In this document: positions 32,436 to 44,534 of the stretch, one piece after another
How the letters are laid out: each line of letters starts with the position of its first letter
Position numbering within the stretch: the first letter of the stretch is position 1
NCBI GenBank assembly: GCA_036971615.1
Contig: JAYKKR010000003.1
Coordinates: 1,302,001-1,366,000, forward strand
Length of the DNA: 64,000 nt
Direction: 5' to 3'
Source: Amyloporia xantha
Taxonomy: Eukaryota > Basidiomycota > Agaricomycetes > Polyporales > Adustoporiaceae
Translations under genes and position numbers: made by a program
The notes under the pieces: generated by a model
Told to the model about the DNA's origin: nothing
The model's database searches: none
The model's input: only the letters and a program-made list of their open reading frames with translations

Positions 32436-34331
32436 ATGTCTCCAATCCACTTGTTAGGCCTACCGACTGAACTACTCGTCGAGATCTTAAAGGCGCTCGA
32501 TTTCCAACAGTTGCTCACTTGTTCCGGTGTAAGTTTCGCTCGGTGGGTTGCAGTCAGGGTCTGACCATTCTCACAGGTTTGCAGGTCGCTACGTGCAATC
32601 GTCAAAACGTCGCTCGAGCTGCAATACATCATTGAGCTTGGGGCGGATGGGATGGTCAACATCCCAGAATGTCCGGCGAGCACCGCCGACCGCCTCCGTC
32701 TGCTACTCGATCGCCGACGACGCTGGCGGGTCCTTGATTGGACGTCCAAGGTGTTAGTTCCAGTGCCAGGGGCCTGTCAAGCGTACGAGCTTGTCGGCGG
32801 GGTGTTCGCGAAGTCGATGGGAAATGCAGAGTTTCATGGCACGAACCACTTCAGCGCGACATGGCTGCCGTCTCGCACAGAAGCGGCACGGAGCATCGTG
32901 AGAGATGACCTAGGTGTGCCGACACGGGACTTTGCTATTGATCCGTCGCAGGATCTTGTAGCGCTTGTTGCTGCAGATGACAGGTGAGTTGCTGATTGCG
33001 TACTTGCACAGTGTCTAGGCACTGGGCGCCGAGGATTGTGCATGAAACTGTCAGGTATAAACAAAGTGCTAACTCTGCCTTGATTTTAGCCACCATCAAG
33101 GATTCTGCGTGTCGGTGCATTTGCGCACCATAAGCACGAACAAGAAGCACCCGAAAGCTGCATTGGCCGAATTGCATGCGCCGATCTCGTTCGAGCTCGG
33201 GAGCTCATTTATTCAGATAGTTGATGATGTCATTGGCGTGTTTTTCTGGGTACACGGGCCCGGATTGATAATTTGGAACTGGCATACGGGCAAAGTGATT
33301 GTAGTGAGCCTTTCTCCGCTCTGTCGATGTGTGTTCCTTCTCACAGCGGGCCCTGTTAGCATTGCGTGGGAGACGATCTACCCACCGGTACCTGGGATTT
33401 CCATTTCCTCTCCAGCCGCGCATTCATGATCACCTCTACGTCCGGCACCGGCTCGATCGACCTATATGCGTACGGCGGCGGAGGTCCTCTCCAGCAAGGC
33501 CTCCTTCGTCCGCCGACGCGAGTCGTGACGCTGCAGCTGCCTCAGCTCCAGCACGGACAGGAGCCGCAACACTTCTCGACGCATTCGGGGCCTTTTGTGC
33601 ATACACCGCTTCCTGGGAAGTTGTTTGAGCCGTCACGCGAGTCACGTATACACCTCATGTCGCTACATTATGGCGAGCGCGGCCCTCATTTCCATCTGTT
33701 TATGCACAACCGCTTTCTCTTGTCGCTTATCCCGCCCGGGCTCGGTTCGGGCGAGGCGTGGCCGAGAGTTGTGCAACCATGGGCTGCATGGGGACCATTG
33801 AACACGCGATTTTTGGAACACACTGTTCATTTCCAGTGGCTCAGGTAAAGGTATTTTTATTAATGTGAGTGTACTGGCTACTAATAAGGCTTGCTCTTGC
33901 ATTCTTATGCAGATATGTATATGGACAGCGCGTTGTTCTTCCTCCCTTGTTGCCGAGTTGGCCTTACCCACAGTGCACTCTATGTGTAATCGACTTCAAC
34001 GTCCATCCAAAGCGCCTAGACGATCCTGTGCCCTTAGCAGATGCGCCACGCAGGGAGGGTAAATTTGAACTGATAGTGGATCCTTCGACGGTGCCGGCTG
34101 GTACTGTTTTCCAGGAGGACGTTGTCACGTATCTTCCGTACTCGGTGTCTTCGAGGCCTGGACAATTCAGCTATTCCGGATTCATGATCGATGACGAGAG
34201 AATCGTCGGGATGAAGGTGAGCAGATTGCCTATCCGGTCAGTTGTATGGATATTATACTCAGCAGCAATCACGATAGTCCATGGCATTTGCCGAGGGTGA
34301 TATGAGTGATGTTGATGTGTACACCTTCTGA
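32436..34331 (+). CDS. F-box protein with C-terminal propeller-like region (copy A of a tandem pair)
   Basis: F-box proteins recruit substrates to SCF ubiquitin ligases through Skp1. Six exons give 518 residues: 32436-32528, 32577-32983, 33090-33303, 33360-33844, 33913-34216 and 34278-34331. The N terminus LLGLPTELLVEILKALDF... continuing across intron 1 into VCRSLRAIV is a canonical F-box. The rest is beta-rich with phrases such as LIIWNWHTGKVIV and VIDFNVHPKRL. It aligns along its whole length with the gene at 36450-38414. In both genes the first three exons total 621 coding bases after exon 1, and both end in an 18-codon last exon finishing in T-F. The substrate is unknown. Confidence 0.82.
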
Positions 34332-34790
34332 TTTTGCGATTATATGAAAGAGTAGTTCTTACTTTCGCTTGGGTTTTTTTGCATGTGAGCTGCTGTGTCC
34401 CCATTCATCTTGAGTGCTTTATGGGCACGATTCCCTGTTTGTACGTTGACTGCACGCCTAATTGATTGTTGAAAGGTTATATTAGTCTATATCTGGTACA
34501 TCTCCATGTACGTTTCGAATGGATTCAACTGATGGAGCCTGTTCCTTGCTGGATACGCCTTCCCCTTGACCGCTGTGAAGCCATGGACAATGGACAATGG
34601 TGCCCACCTGTACCCCCATCTTAGGGTTAGGGAGTGTTATGACGTGATTAAGGTTTGGTGGTTGACCAACTCAAACGGTGGAGTGCTAGTGTACTGGCAC
34701 TGTTCAGTTCAAATCATCGTCCTTTCCACCATCTACATATTTCACAACAACTGTCGAATATCTTATACCGCAAAGCGCAGACTACGACAG
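34332..34790. other. Intergenic region containing two telomere-like hexamers
   Basis: No gene seen. TTAGGGTTAGGG occurs at about 34621-34632, only two units. An upstream exon of the next gene could lie here but none is supported. Confidence 0.4.
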
Positions 34791-35943
34791 ATGCCCACGG
34801 AAGGTGAAACATCGCCACAGATCCTCGCGTCAATCCCCAACACAGTCGTCACCCACGTCCTTGGAGAGTCGAATGCAGAACTAGGCAGAGGGGACCTCAC
34901 ATTGATATTGACCCAGTCGGCGGACGTCGTTGCCCCCGCCCCTCCCACCAGTCGCGCAAACCACACGCCGCTTCTCACTTTGACAATCGGCAAGGCGGCT
35001 TTCCCGCTGTTCAAGACGACCGTCTTTGGAACCCTTGCTGACGATGTACGGACGTATGTCTTCACGCCCGAAATTGGAGGCGAAGTCGGAGGGTGGGTTT
35101 CATTATGCTCTGCTTCAAGTTCAATGATAATTAATACCGCGTTCCTCGTAGATATGTCAAGGTGACGCTCCCGGAGGAAGTGACTATAGCCGGCTCGCCA
35201 TTCGAGAAATTGCAGACGGAATTCGAGCGCGTGTTGATTGATTACGGACTGTTGAAGGAGGGAATAGAAGCAGTTGCAGATGAGATTGGCAAGAGCATGC
35301 GCGAGGACTCAGTTGATCTGGCAGGGCGTATCCGAGATTCAACATCAGAGTGAGCGATAATGTAATTTGTACAACGAATGGAGCCAAACGGGTTATATAT
35401 GTAGGCACCTCTCGCAGAATCCGCCAACGGAATCGCCTGTCAGTATTCCTGAGGGAGTCCACGCGGCTTCCTCAACTAGTGCTTCCGGCACTGAGACCTT
35501 TTGCGTCTGCTGCTCGCCGGATGTCGAACGCTGTAGGCGCCGTTGCTGGTCAAGCTGGCGCATGGGTAGCGGGACACATCGTGCCGACGACCACCCCAGC
35601 CATGCAGACGATCAACTCGGTCTCTAACGCGTACGAGAGCGCAGAGGACGGTTATACAGCGGGAACTGGAGAGGTTCGCGACGCCCTCGCGGATGCTGTG
35701 AGCCAGCGCGCGCAGAATGCGTATGGAGAGGATGCAAAAGATGTCCTGGCCGATACCGGCGTCAGCGCGCAGAACGTGAGCGCTGCGGTTGGGAATGTGG
35801 TGGTGGTCACCAGTGGCGCTGGGTTGGTCACCGAAGGGATTAAGGGAGCGGCAGGTCGACAGACGAAGAAGCAAGAAGCGAAAGTCCGGGCGGATAGAGA
35901 GAAAGCAGAGGATGAAGATACCTGGAATGACGTGTCTATTTGA
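34791..35943 (+). CDS. Senescence-domain protein (plant ERD7/spartin-like), with one apparent frameshift
   Basis: The domain is found in plant ERD7 and in spartin and binds membranes or lipid droplets; its fungal role is unclear. Exons 34791-35092 and 35152-35349, then a third from about 35406. The N-terminal part includes LLTLTIGKAAFPLFKTTVFG and DVRTYVFTPEIGG...YVKVTLPEEV. The C-terminal part is the Ala/Gly-rich helical region MSNAVGAVAGQAGAWVAGH...GAGLVTEGIKG, ending in a charged tail at TGA 35941-35943. The frame of exon 3 changes at a TTTT run near 35500. One fewer T would make it continuous, so this is either an assembly error or a disabled gene. It sits between the two F-box copies. 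Confidence 0.72.
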
Positions 35944-36449
35944 GTGTTTTTGATAGTGTGTCAGTCTTTCTTGTGTATGGAGGATCAACGAATTATTTAT
36001 TAGAGGCTATGTGTGTACGACAATTCAAGCTTCACATGTTGTCCAAGTTCGAAATTTGACAAGCTGAGGATTCAGGAATCGGGAGTCCGGGACGGCGGGA
36101 CAAGATCGGGACCTCGCTGCATCCTTATCATGTGACCATTTCGAGTGCCTCGCTGCCGCCGCAGCGAGTGGCACTGAGTCTCTCACAAAGGCCACGTTGA
36201 ACGTTCAACTTGTGTTACTCGCTGGTGAGTTTTGATTTCGCTTTAGAACCAGATTAGTCTCAAGGAGCTCAGCGGAAGCGTGTTATATGCTGCAAGACCG
36301 TGAGCCAACCGACTGTCTACGTTCGTTCAACTTGCTGATAAATTGGTCACTACATATAAACACATGACAGAGGAAAACATTCTTACTTGAAAGACTCATC
36401 TTTCTGCTGGTATTTTCGTGAGGACATAGGCAAGATCGCGCATTCCGCG
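35944..36449. other. Intergenic region, no gene recognised
   Basis: About 500 bp. The sequence near 36110-36180 contains an imperfect CTCGCTGC/GCAGCGAG inverted pair. Probably the promoter of the second F-box copy. Confidence 0.4.
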
Positions 36450-38414
36450 ATGGTGTTGAGTTTTGAAACCGGAGGGCAGGAATACCCTCCAGGTCATATT
36501 CTGTCCTGTGCACCTGAAACTGTCGAAGCAATCCTTGGCCTGCTGGACGTCAGAGACCTGGAGACATGTAAAATCGTAGGTCAGTATCTGCCTCACGAGT
36601 GTCACTTACCGTTTGCCCCATTGTGACGCATAGGTGTGCAAAGCCTTTTTGGCAGTCATGACTGGTAGTGCATACCTCTGCTATAAAATGGAGCTCAAAG
36701 CGGAAGGTCTTCGAGATGGTGCAGTATGCTCCCTTAGCACCGGCGAACGCCTGAAGCTTCTTCGAGAGCGCCGCAGGCAATGGCTGAACCTTGATTGGTC
36801 TACGAAAGTCTTGGTCAGATCATTTGAGACGCCACAGCGGTTTCAAGTTTTTGAGATGCTCGGAGGCGTGCTCACAGAGATACACGATAGGAGGGACATG
36901 GTAACCACGTCTCTTCCGAACATCTCCTGTGAAAAGGTCCAGACCAACACGAAACGCATGGACCTAGTCGTGTGCAATATTACTTCGGATCCTTCTCAAA
37001 ACTTGCTTATAATTTTGGATACAAGTGGGAAGTAAGATGCTCTCTTTATCATGTGCTGGCGACGTCTCAGGGTACTTTGACTCTAGCTGTCACCCTCGTA
37101 CAATCAGGACAAACGCTCCTCACCCAGCAGCCAGACTGTCCACTTTGCCTGATGGTATTCGTGGCCACATCGAAGTGGCGTCCTTGCAAATTGCTGGCGA
37201 CCTGGTTGGCGTTCACTACTCTGCTTATTTGCCGGGTATTATCATCTGGAACTGGAAGGCTGGAACTGTCGTTGTTGTACGCCCTGCGTTGGTTCCATTG
37301 AGCGAGATCTTGTTGATATATTTTCATAGCGGGATGGCGGAGAGCTGGGTTCCATGCCGGCCACGTTTTCTTTCCTTTCCACCCGTGCCTTCATGGTGTC
37401 GACTTTGGGCGACCAAGGGAGTTTCTCTATCTGCTCTTTAACTGACGAGCAGTGTCACAGTGGCTTGCCTTTATCCCTTGACGACATCAACCTGGCTGCG
37501 CGCCTTCAATTACCAGCCCTTCATCAGAATTGGCGCGTACAGCACTTGCTCACAGAGATTGCGCCACATGTCGACGGCCTGATGCCGGGACAGCCATTTG
37601 CGGTGGATCCTGACCAACGTATCGCCGTAGTCAAGCTGGTGTTTGAGTCGTGGGACGGGGATGAGGTTCTCGATTACATCTATTTGTTTGTTCATGTCGG
37701 GTACTTGCTGTCGTACGTCAGTAATGATGCTCCGGCCGAGAACAAGAGCGTACCGTGGAAGGAATGGGGTCCGCAACACACACGCCTTCTTGATTTTCCG
37801 TTTGTCCCCGACGTGTTTTCTAGGTGAGTGAACATCTCAAGTGACTATAGCATTCTTCATCTGTCTTTTCGCTGTTGCTGCTGTTCCAGTTGAGCTGGTG
37901 ACGATATAGGTTGTGCGAGCTTATTGATTTCTGAGCAGGTACATTAGCGGTCAGAGGGTGGCCCTGCTTTCTCACTCCGCCGAGACAAACCAGCGTCCGT
38001 ACAACTTGCACATACTCGACTTCAATGTCCACCCTCGCCATCTGCACGTCGAGGATGATGAATCTGATACGTCTGAGCCTCAACCTGCTGTCCAAACTGC
38101 TAAGGAGAAGGGGAGCGGTCTGAATGCAGATGAACAGGACACTGACAGTTACAGCCTGGTCAGAACGCGTTCTGGTCCAGAGAAAAAAGACCTCTTTACG
38201 GAAGACGCGAGTACCTCTCTGCCATACGTGATATCCACTCGCAATATCGGGGCGGTGGAAGCGGAAGGCTGTGGTCTTATGATAGACGAGGAGCGCCTGC
38301 TTGAGGTCGGTGCTATCCTGTCTACATACGAGTTCTGTGAATCTTACTATTCATCCACAGCTCACAATGGCGGACAATGTGTGCGTGCAGAGAATCCATG
38401 TCTGTACTTTCTGA
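36450..38414 (+). CDS. F-box-like protein (copy B of the tandem pair)
   Basis: Six exons give 542 residues: 36450-36575, 36634-37031, 37087-37276, 37330-37823, 37939-38305 and 38361-38414. Coding length before intron 3 is 714 bases in both copies, intron positions match, and both end in an 18-codon exon. Shared phrases with copy A include LDWSTKVLV, GIIIWNWKAG, WGPQHTRLL, Y-x-x-GQRVAL and LDFNVHPRHL. The F-box itself is diverged (PETVEAILGLLDVRDLETCKI, then VCKAFLAVM), lacking the leading L-P of the consensus, so Skp1 binding may be weakened. A Ser/Asp/Lys-rich insertion (about 38055-38190) is not in copy A. Confidence 0.78.
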
Positions 38415-39705
38415 ATGCATACCGCACGTGGACATGCTTCGAAGGAGGGTGTGGGTCCATGGCTTCAAACGGGCTGGGAAAGTTGACCGTCACTGGCGAC
38501 AGCCTACAGTGGCGACCGCTACAATGTTTGCCTCCACCTGTTGAGTCTCGACGCTTGTCGACGAATTTCTCTAATCAATGTCTAATTTCGACTTGGTTTA
38601 AATTTCGCAACTCGTCTGGTCATAGACAGTAAGTACTATCTGGGGAGACAGCTGAACGTCGGTCAACCTCGCTTGGCCCGTCTCGATGTCTTATGAAGGT
38701 AAATCTGAGAGTATAAGGAACCATGAAAAGGCAAGCTAATCCCCTTCTTGATTGTGTTGAATTGGGGTCATGTAAATTGGCATTGGCGTGAATTGATGCT
38801 GTATGGTCACTAGCTACGAGTCGGAGTCACTACGACACGTTCGGGTTCGTGTTGGGATTGGGTGCGTTTCTGTAAGGTCTGTACAGACATTCCGAAAATA
38901 TAAATTTCAATGCGAACAATACGAAATTCCTATGAGAATATCGCATGGTTCTTTCTTCGACAATATCATAACACCGAAAAGAGAGCACTACCTTTTGCGC
39001 CCATGAAGTCGACTTGATCCCAATATCAGGACTGCGTTTTCTGGCAAGCGCGCGTCCGGGTAGTGGCTGTAAACGCGCCGCGCCGCTATCTACTGCTATC
39101 TACTGCACACTATAAGGTCTACAGAGATCTGACTTCCTCCTTGATTCAACCGTGACGCAGATTCCTGGTACTCGAAACTCTTTCAAAGTATTCCTATAGA
39201 TCTTCAAAAACGCTATGAAGAGTTTCCACACATTGTAGGCTGAACTTGTTCATCTTGGGCTCTTGAGTTGTGATTCCAACTGCGGGCTGTCATCCGATGG
39301 GAAATTTTATTCTTCTAGTGCATCAGTGACTGTCAGACGGGCACTTCATATTACCAATTACTTCTTGCATACTAGCGGTGGCACCTGTTCGAGATAAACC
39401 AAACCGTGAGGAATGAACCGACGGTGCTGTCAAATCTAGTCTCTCGCGAACGGTCACCGGCCAAGGATGATGGCGGTGATTCCGCCTGTGAAAGAGATCG
39501 CGCTGTCAAACAGATTAGGCTGCTCAGGATAGATTCCTGACCTTCCTGACCGCCTGATGCGAATTTCGCATCGGAACTCAGCGCTTTATCTCATAGATTG
39601 GATCTGCGGGGTACCTTATCAGAGCCAGCGCCATCCTCATTTCCCAACTTATCGCATGATGTGGTACGCCAGCTCGCTACGCGCTCCTCCTTCTCTTCAA
39701 CAGCC
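38415..39705. other. Intergenic region, 1.3 kb, no gene recognised
   Basis: ORF 38803-39006 looks fortuitous. A duplicated CTATCTACTG phrase lies near 39086-39106. The 3' half presumably holds the permease promoter. Confidence 0.4.
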
Positions 39706-41960
39706 ATGGCAGACACAATAGAGTCCAAGGATACCCAGGTAGGGGTAGGCATACTCACGGAGGGTGATATAGACGAGGCCGAGCTGGCGAGAATGGGCTA
39801 CAAGCAGGAGCTGAGGTGAGGCTGAGCATTTATTCTTGACTGTGCACGCGCTGAGGCGTATCCACAGACGAGATTTGGGTCTATTGCAAGTGAGTGTCTC
39901 ATCTAGTACTGTGAATGGATCTACTAACTTGTGTAGAACTTCGGTGTCTCGTTCTCGATCATTAGCGTCGTTACAGGTGTCAGCTCGCTTTTCCTGTATG
40001 GCTTGGTGTGTGATAACTTCCTCCGTACATTTGGAACGCGCTGAACATGGTCACACAGACCACTGGTGGGCCTGGGGTCATGGTTTGGGGATGGATTGTT
40101 GTCGGTGAGTGTTGCTAGCAGTCGTGTGCCGTTTCCGGTGAGACAACGGTGTATATTGCATCTTCCAGCGTGCTTCACTATGCTCGTAGGACTCTCCATG
40201 GCCGGTGCGTTCATCTGTCAAATTAACAGACATATCTAAGTCAGACGGAGTAGAGGTTTGTAGCGCGCATCCGACTAGTGGCGGGCCTTACTACTGGGCT
40301 GCTATGTTATCGAAGCCCGAGAATGCTGCTTTCACGTCTTGGGTTACCGGCTGGTTCAACCTGCTCGGTCAAGTGGCAGTTACTACTGGTATCAGGTAAG
40401 CGTAGAATACTTTCCTGCGTACCCAGAGATTTATTCACGGGTATAGTTTTGCCTGTGCTACCTTCATCTCCACCTTGGCGACATTCAATACTGACTTTGT
40501 GCCCTCGGCCAAGACAACGATCGGCATATATGCCGCAGTCCTTGTTGCTCAGGGCCTGATCAACACGTTCGGGGTGCACATCCTACGTCACCTGAACAAC
40601 ATCTCGATATGGTGGCATGCCGTTGGGACAACTGCAATTGCCATTGCTGTGCTTGCCGCGGCGCCTAAACACCAAACGGGCCATTTTGTATTTCAAACCT
40701 TCAACGATGGCACGGGCGTGGGTGGACCAGGGTGGAGCGAGAGGGCTAGTCCTGCATATGTGGCTATCATCGGCATCCTGATGGCGCAGTATACCTTGAC
40801 AGGTATGAGACATGTCCGTCATTGCGCGTGAGTTGTGGACTGACGCTCGTAGGCTACGACGGCAGTGCTCATGTTAGTGACAACCTGAATGTGTGTCGAA
40901 CGAGCACATGTAGCTGACACTATGTACGAATAGATGACTGAAGAGACACGTAACGCCGCCATGTCTGGTCCCATCGGCATTGTCATGGCTATCGGTGTTT
41001 CTGCCGTGATTGGCTGGTTTTTGATCCTGAGTCTGCTGTTCTCGATGCAGGATCTGGCGACGACCATATCTTCGCCTACCGGTGAACCTGTAGCACAGAT
41101 ATTCCTCGACACTGTAGGAGAGAAGGGCGCGATCGTGCTCATGGTACGACTGGCATCTAGCGAGTATTGAGACGCGATGTACTCACCGTGATCTAGGTGA
41201 TCATCATAGGAGCAATGTTCTGGTGTGGCACGTTCTCCGTGACGTCCAACAGCAGGATGATGTATGCATTTGCGCGGGACGGCGGTATACCTGGGCATAA
41301 GTTCTTCCACAAGGTTGACGGTAAACGCAAGTCACCGATACGCACAAGTAAGTTGCACAAGATGCTTGCGGGACACATTCTTGACGTGCCATGATAGTCT
41401 GGCTGGCTTGTACACTCAGCTTTATTCTTGGCCTGCCGAGTCTGGGTAGTGCTGTCGCCTTCTCCGCCGCAACAAGTATCGCCACGATTGGCCTGTATAT
41501 CTCATACGGTAAAAGAAATGACCCGCTAATGCGTTGGCTGTCCTGACCTGTCGTGCCTAGGCATTCCTATCGCTCTCCGCGTAATTTACCGCCGTCAGTT
41601 CGTTCGTGGGCCATTCCATCTGGGATCCTTCTCCTACCCTGTTGCAACGGGCGCGGTGCTGTGGATCTGTTTCATTGTCATCGCGTTCATCCTCCCCGCG
41701 GAAAATCCTGTCAACTCACAGACACTGAATTACTCGATCGTCGCCGTCGGGATTGTGGTCACATACAGCCTTGGCTTCTGGGTCATCAGCGCGAGAAAGT
41801 GGTTCACGGGACCTGTGAAGCAGATTGCTGGTGAGCGACATTACCTTACTTCGATGTATTGCGCAGTATACTCACCCTTTGTCGTGCAGGGGAGGAGACG
41901 CCAATCGATATGGCGAATCCTGCGGATACCAAGGAGAGCAGCTCGAATGGATTCGCCTAG
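39706..41960 (+). CDS. Fungal GABA/amino-acid permease (APC superfamily, ACT group)
   Basis: A membrane symporter for amino acids or GABA, similar in plan to yeast Uga4. Thirteen exons splice to 537 residues: 39706-39815, 39868-39889, 39937-40005, 40059-40104, 40169-40204, 40254-40395, 40447-40802, 40853-40872, 40934-41143, 41197-41347, 41398-41508, 41561-41830 and 41890-41960. Family marks: ELARMGYKQELRR before the first helix, NFGVSFSIISVVTG in TM1, TSGGPYYWAAML, YDGSAHMTEETRNA, and FARDGGIPGHKFFHKV. About twelve hydrophobic segments are visible. Several exons are only 20-70 nt. Substrate specificity cannot be read from sequence. Confidence 0.88.
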
Positions 41961-43073
41961 TGGCGCAGTTTACGGTGTAATCTCTTGTATTTTCTTCACG
42001 ACATATGTTATGACCTTTGGAAGCATGAGGACACTAGAAGCAAGAGCTGCACAACCCATCGACAGTGAGCTCTGTGGTCGTTCAAGGGTGCCGCGCCACA
42101 GGCTGGCCTTAGTCCTCTCGTTCCCTGATCACGAGATTTACTTGCGGTCACGGTCGCGTTACGGGCCACACTTTCAGCTGGAACATAAAAGGCCCGCGCT
42201 TTGACCACCACCTCCTTCTTCAGTACCACCACCATCCCCCTCGCCTTGCCCTCCTAACTTATAGATTATTTATTTCCTATCTCTGTCTCTGGTCTGAGGC
42301 GCTTCTTATCTTGTCTGGCCCCTTCTGTGCTATGCCTCTTCCTGTTTTCTCTATGCTCTCCCGTTATGCTCTCCCTCCTATGCTTCCCTTTTGCTCTCTT
42401 CTTATGCTGTCCTTGCTTTGACTTCTAACTTATTTCTTATTTAACATATCTTTATTTCTATTTACGATTTCTCGCAGCGCCCCGACCACCTTCAAGCCCA
42501 CAGTACGCCAGACAAGACGGGTCCGACATATGGCCCGATTTAAGGTAAGTCTCGAGGGAGGGCGGACGCTTGTGCGACCGTCCTGACGCAGACCTTTTCG
42601 CGGTCCTCGGGATAAGTACCCTTCTGCTGGGGAAACCAACATGCGTCTTAAGTTCTCTGTGCTCCGTGGCTTCGTACATACTAGTGTCCATTGATGATGT
42701 TTTACGACAACGAACAGAATATATTTACTACCAGTCCACATTTTGGGCCTCCCGAGATCAGTTGTTGGCTGCCTTGTTTTTTGCTAGTTCCGCAATGCAT
42801 TATAATCCTGGTAGCTGACCTCGTACATACTATGTGAACAGGGCACTACCCTTGCGGATAAGAAACGGCGATAGAAAAGTTGGGCAACGAATGTGATTAG
42901 GTCCCAGCATCAATGTGTGTCGTAACGTGAACGAAGATGAATAGGAAGGGAGATAACTGGTCGAGATGAATAGTGGTAGCCTTTGATGAACTGTATCGAT
43001 ATAAAGAACGAAAAGTATGAGGAAGGTAATGTATCCCATGTCCATTGTCCAAGCCCTGCTGAATCTATCTCGT
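41961..43073. other. Intergenic region between convergent genes, pyrimidine-rich
   Basis: Strongly pyrimidine-rich on the plus strand at 42205-42440. Several short ORFs at 42430-42820 show no family resemblance. No gene is supported. Confidence 0.4.
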
Positions 43074-44104
43074 CTATCTCGGGGACAGGAACACCCAGCC
43101 CAAATCTCTGACGTCGTGGTTGCTGCCGCCAAAGAAACGGTCCGTCTCGTACAGCCAGTGCGTGGAGCCCACGATCCAGTCTCGCAGGCCCTGAACGTAT
43201 CTTTTCACGTCGGCGTCAGCGCTCCCTCCGGAGGACCCGGAGACGAGGGCATGCTCGTTAGCGAGGAAAGTGGCCACGGTCTGTTTCACAAGCGCCCCGG
43301 CGGCTTGCACGGCGCTCTGCATGGGAAGGCGCCTTTCCGAAATCAGCACCGTGACAATGTTGTGCTTGTCGCTGGTCGCGTGTTGGCGCGCGAACGAGGC
43401 GATGTCCTGAATGCACACTGAGCGAGCACCATGGAATGTAGAAGGCTGTACTCACCCATGACCAGGCTACGATGTTGCAAGCATCGCGCCTCAGCTGGTG
43501 CAACGCTGAGGTAGAGTGGGCCCCATCGGGGATGCGAAGACCTTCCGCGTACTCGATTAAATCGAAGAGCATTTTAACTCCGGAGGAATCTTGACGGAGA
43601 GCTACGTATGACTCCATATCTGGTATGACAGTCTGCGCATTATCCCTTGCAACGAGTGCGCGTGCGGCACGGAATGCACACAAATGGCGCTGGAATCGCT
43701 TCTGCCAGTCGGGAGATGAAGTTCGCAGAAGCCTCGCCCAGATGCTATTCATTCATTAGATGCGACGTCAGTGATAGCCTATGTTTCAAGCAGTCAAGGC
43801 ACACGAACTGGTCGAAAGCTGCTTCGGCTGAAGTGGGCGCCCTGTCAATCCAGTGAAACAGTAGGACTAAGAACTGGGTGATGAGCGACAATTGCGCGAC
43901 GTCACAGGTTGGATAACACAGCGAGGCCAGCAAGCCGAGCTGGAGGCCTGGTAGAGCACACTGCTCGGTTTCATCGAGAAATTTGCCTTCCTGTGCCCAT
44001 TTCTTGGAGGCTGCGGTGACAGTGCGACAGTGGCGGCTGGTGCGCAGCTCGAAGCCCTGGCAAAATGAAACGAGATGAGGCAACTGAAGATTGGTTGTGG
44101 GCAT
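43074..44104 (-). CDS. Terpene synthase-like protein lacking both metal-binding motifs
   Basis: Homologue of mushroom class I sesquiterpene synthases, which cyclise farnesyl diphosphate using three Mg ions. Exons 44104-43803, 43744-43456 and 43406-43074 splice in frame to 307 residues, a normal length. Family marks: FELRTSRHCRTVTAASKKW, LGLLASLCYP, DMESYVALRQDSSG, HNIVTVLI, RDWIVGSTHWLYETDRFF. The aspartate-rich motif (usually [DN][DE]xxD after LFH) reads IDRAP at residues 86-90, keeping one Asp. The NSE motif N-D-x2-S-x3-E reads W-D-I-A-S-F-A-R-Q (197-205), so Asn and Glu are replaced. The terminal R-Y is R-F. Intron 1 needs a GTGCCT donor. Either the gene is losing function or the protein is non-catalytic. 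No oxidising-enzyme genes are adjacent. Confidence 0.8.
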
Positions 44105-44534
44105 GGAACGAACGACGTGAAGTTGGAGAAGTTGAATTAGCGAACGTCTCGGTGAGTCTCTATTGTTATGTGGGTGGTACCGGTGTGACAGATGGATCAA
44201 GAAGACCGATCCGATTGAAAGGCCGTTATTATTCAACGTAAAAGAAAGTCACAGGTTGCCTCATTTTTACCTCCTGTTCGCTTGAATCAGCGCTGAAAGT
44301 CTTTCCGACCTCGTCGTAGAAAGGCAGCCTTGTGCCCTGAACAATGCAGGCAGCGTCGCAGGTTGAAGACGCGTACCACGCCACTTGCCTCTTTCGAATT
44401 AGCACCCAGCACCCGCCCCTGGAAAGTTCCGTTCGAAAATCGCTGGACTTCGAATTACTATTCGCTGAGTGCTCCAGTCTCGAGTCCGTCCCACTCAGAC
44501 ACTAATAATATATATAGAGTCCGTATCCAGCGAA
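44105..44534. other. Intergenic region upstream of the terpene synthase homologue
   Basis: About 430 bp between the terpene synthase homologue start and the Gpi13 stop codon. No ORF of note. Confidence 0.4.

Noticed and set aside
34621..34632. TTAGGGTTAGGG, two telomere-type hexamers
   Set aside because: Only two units, and isolated between ordinary genes. Not enough for an interstitial telomere.
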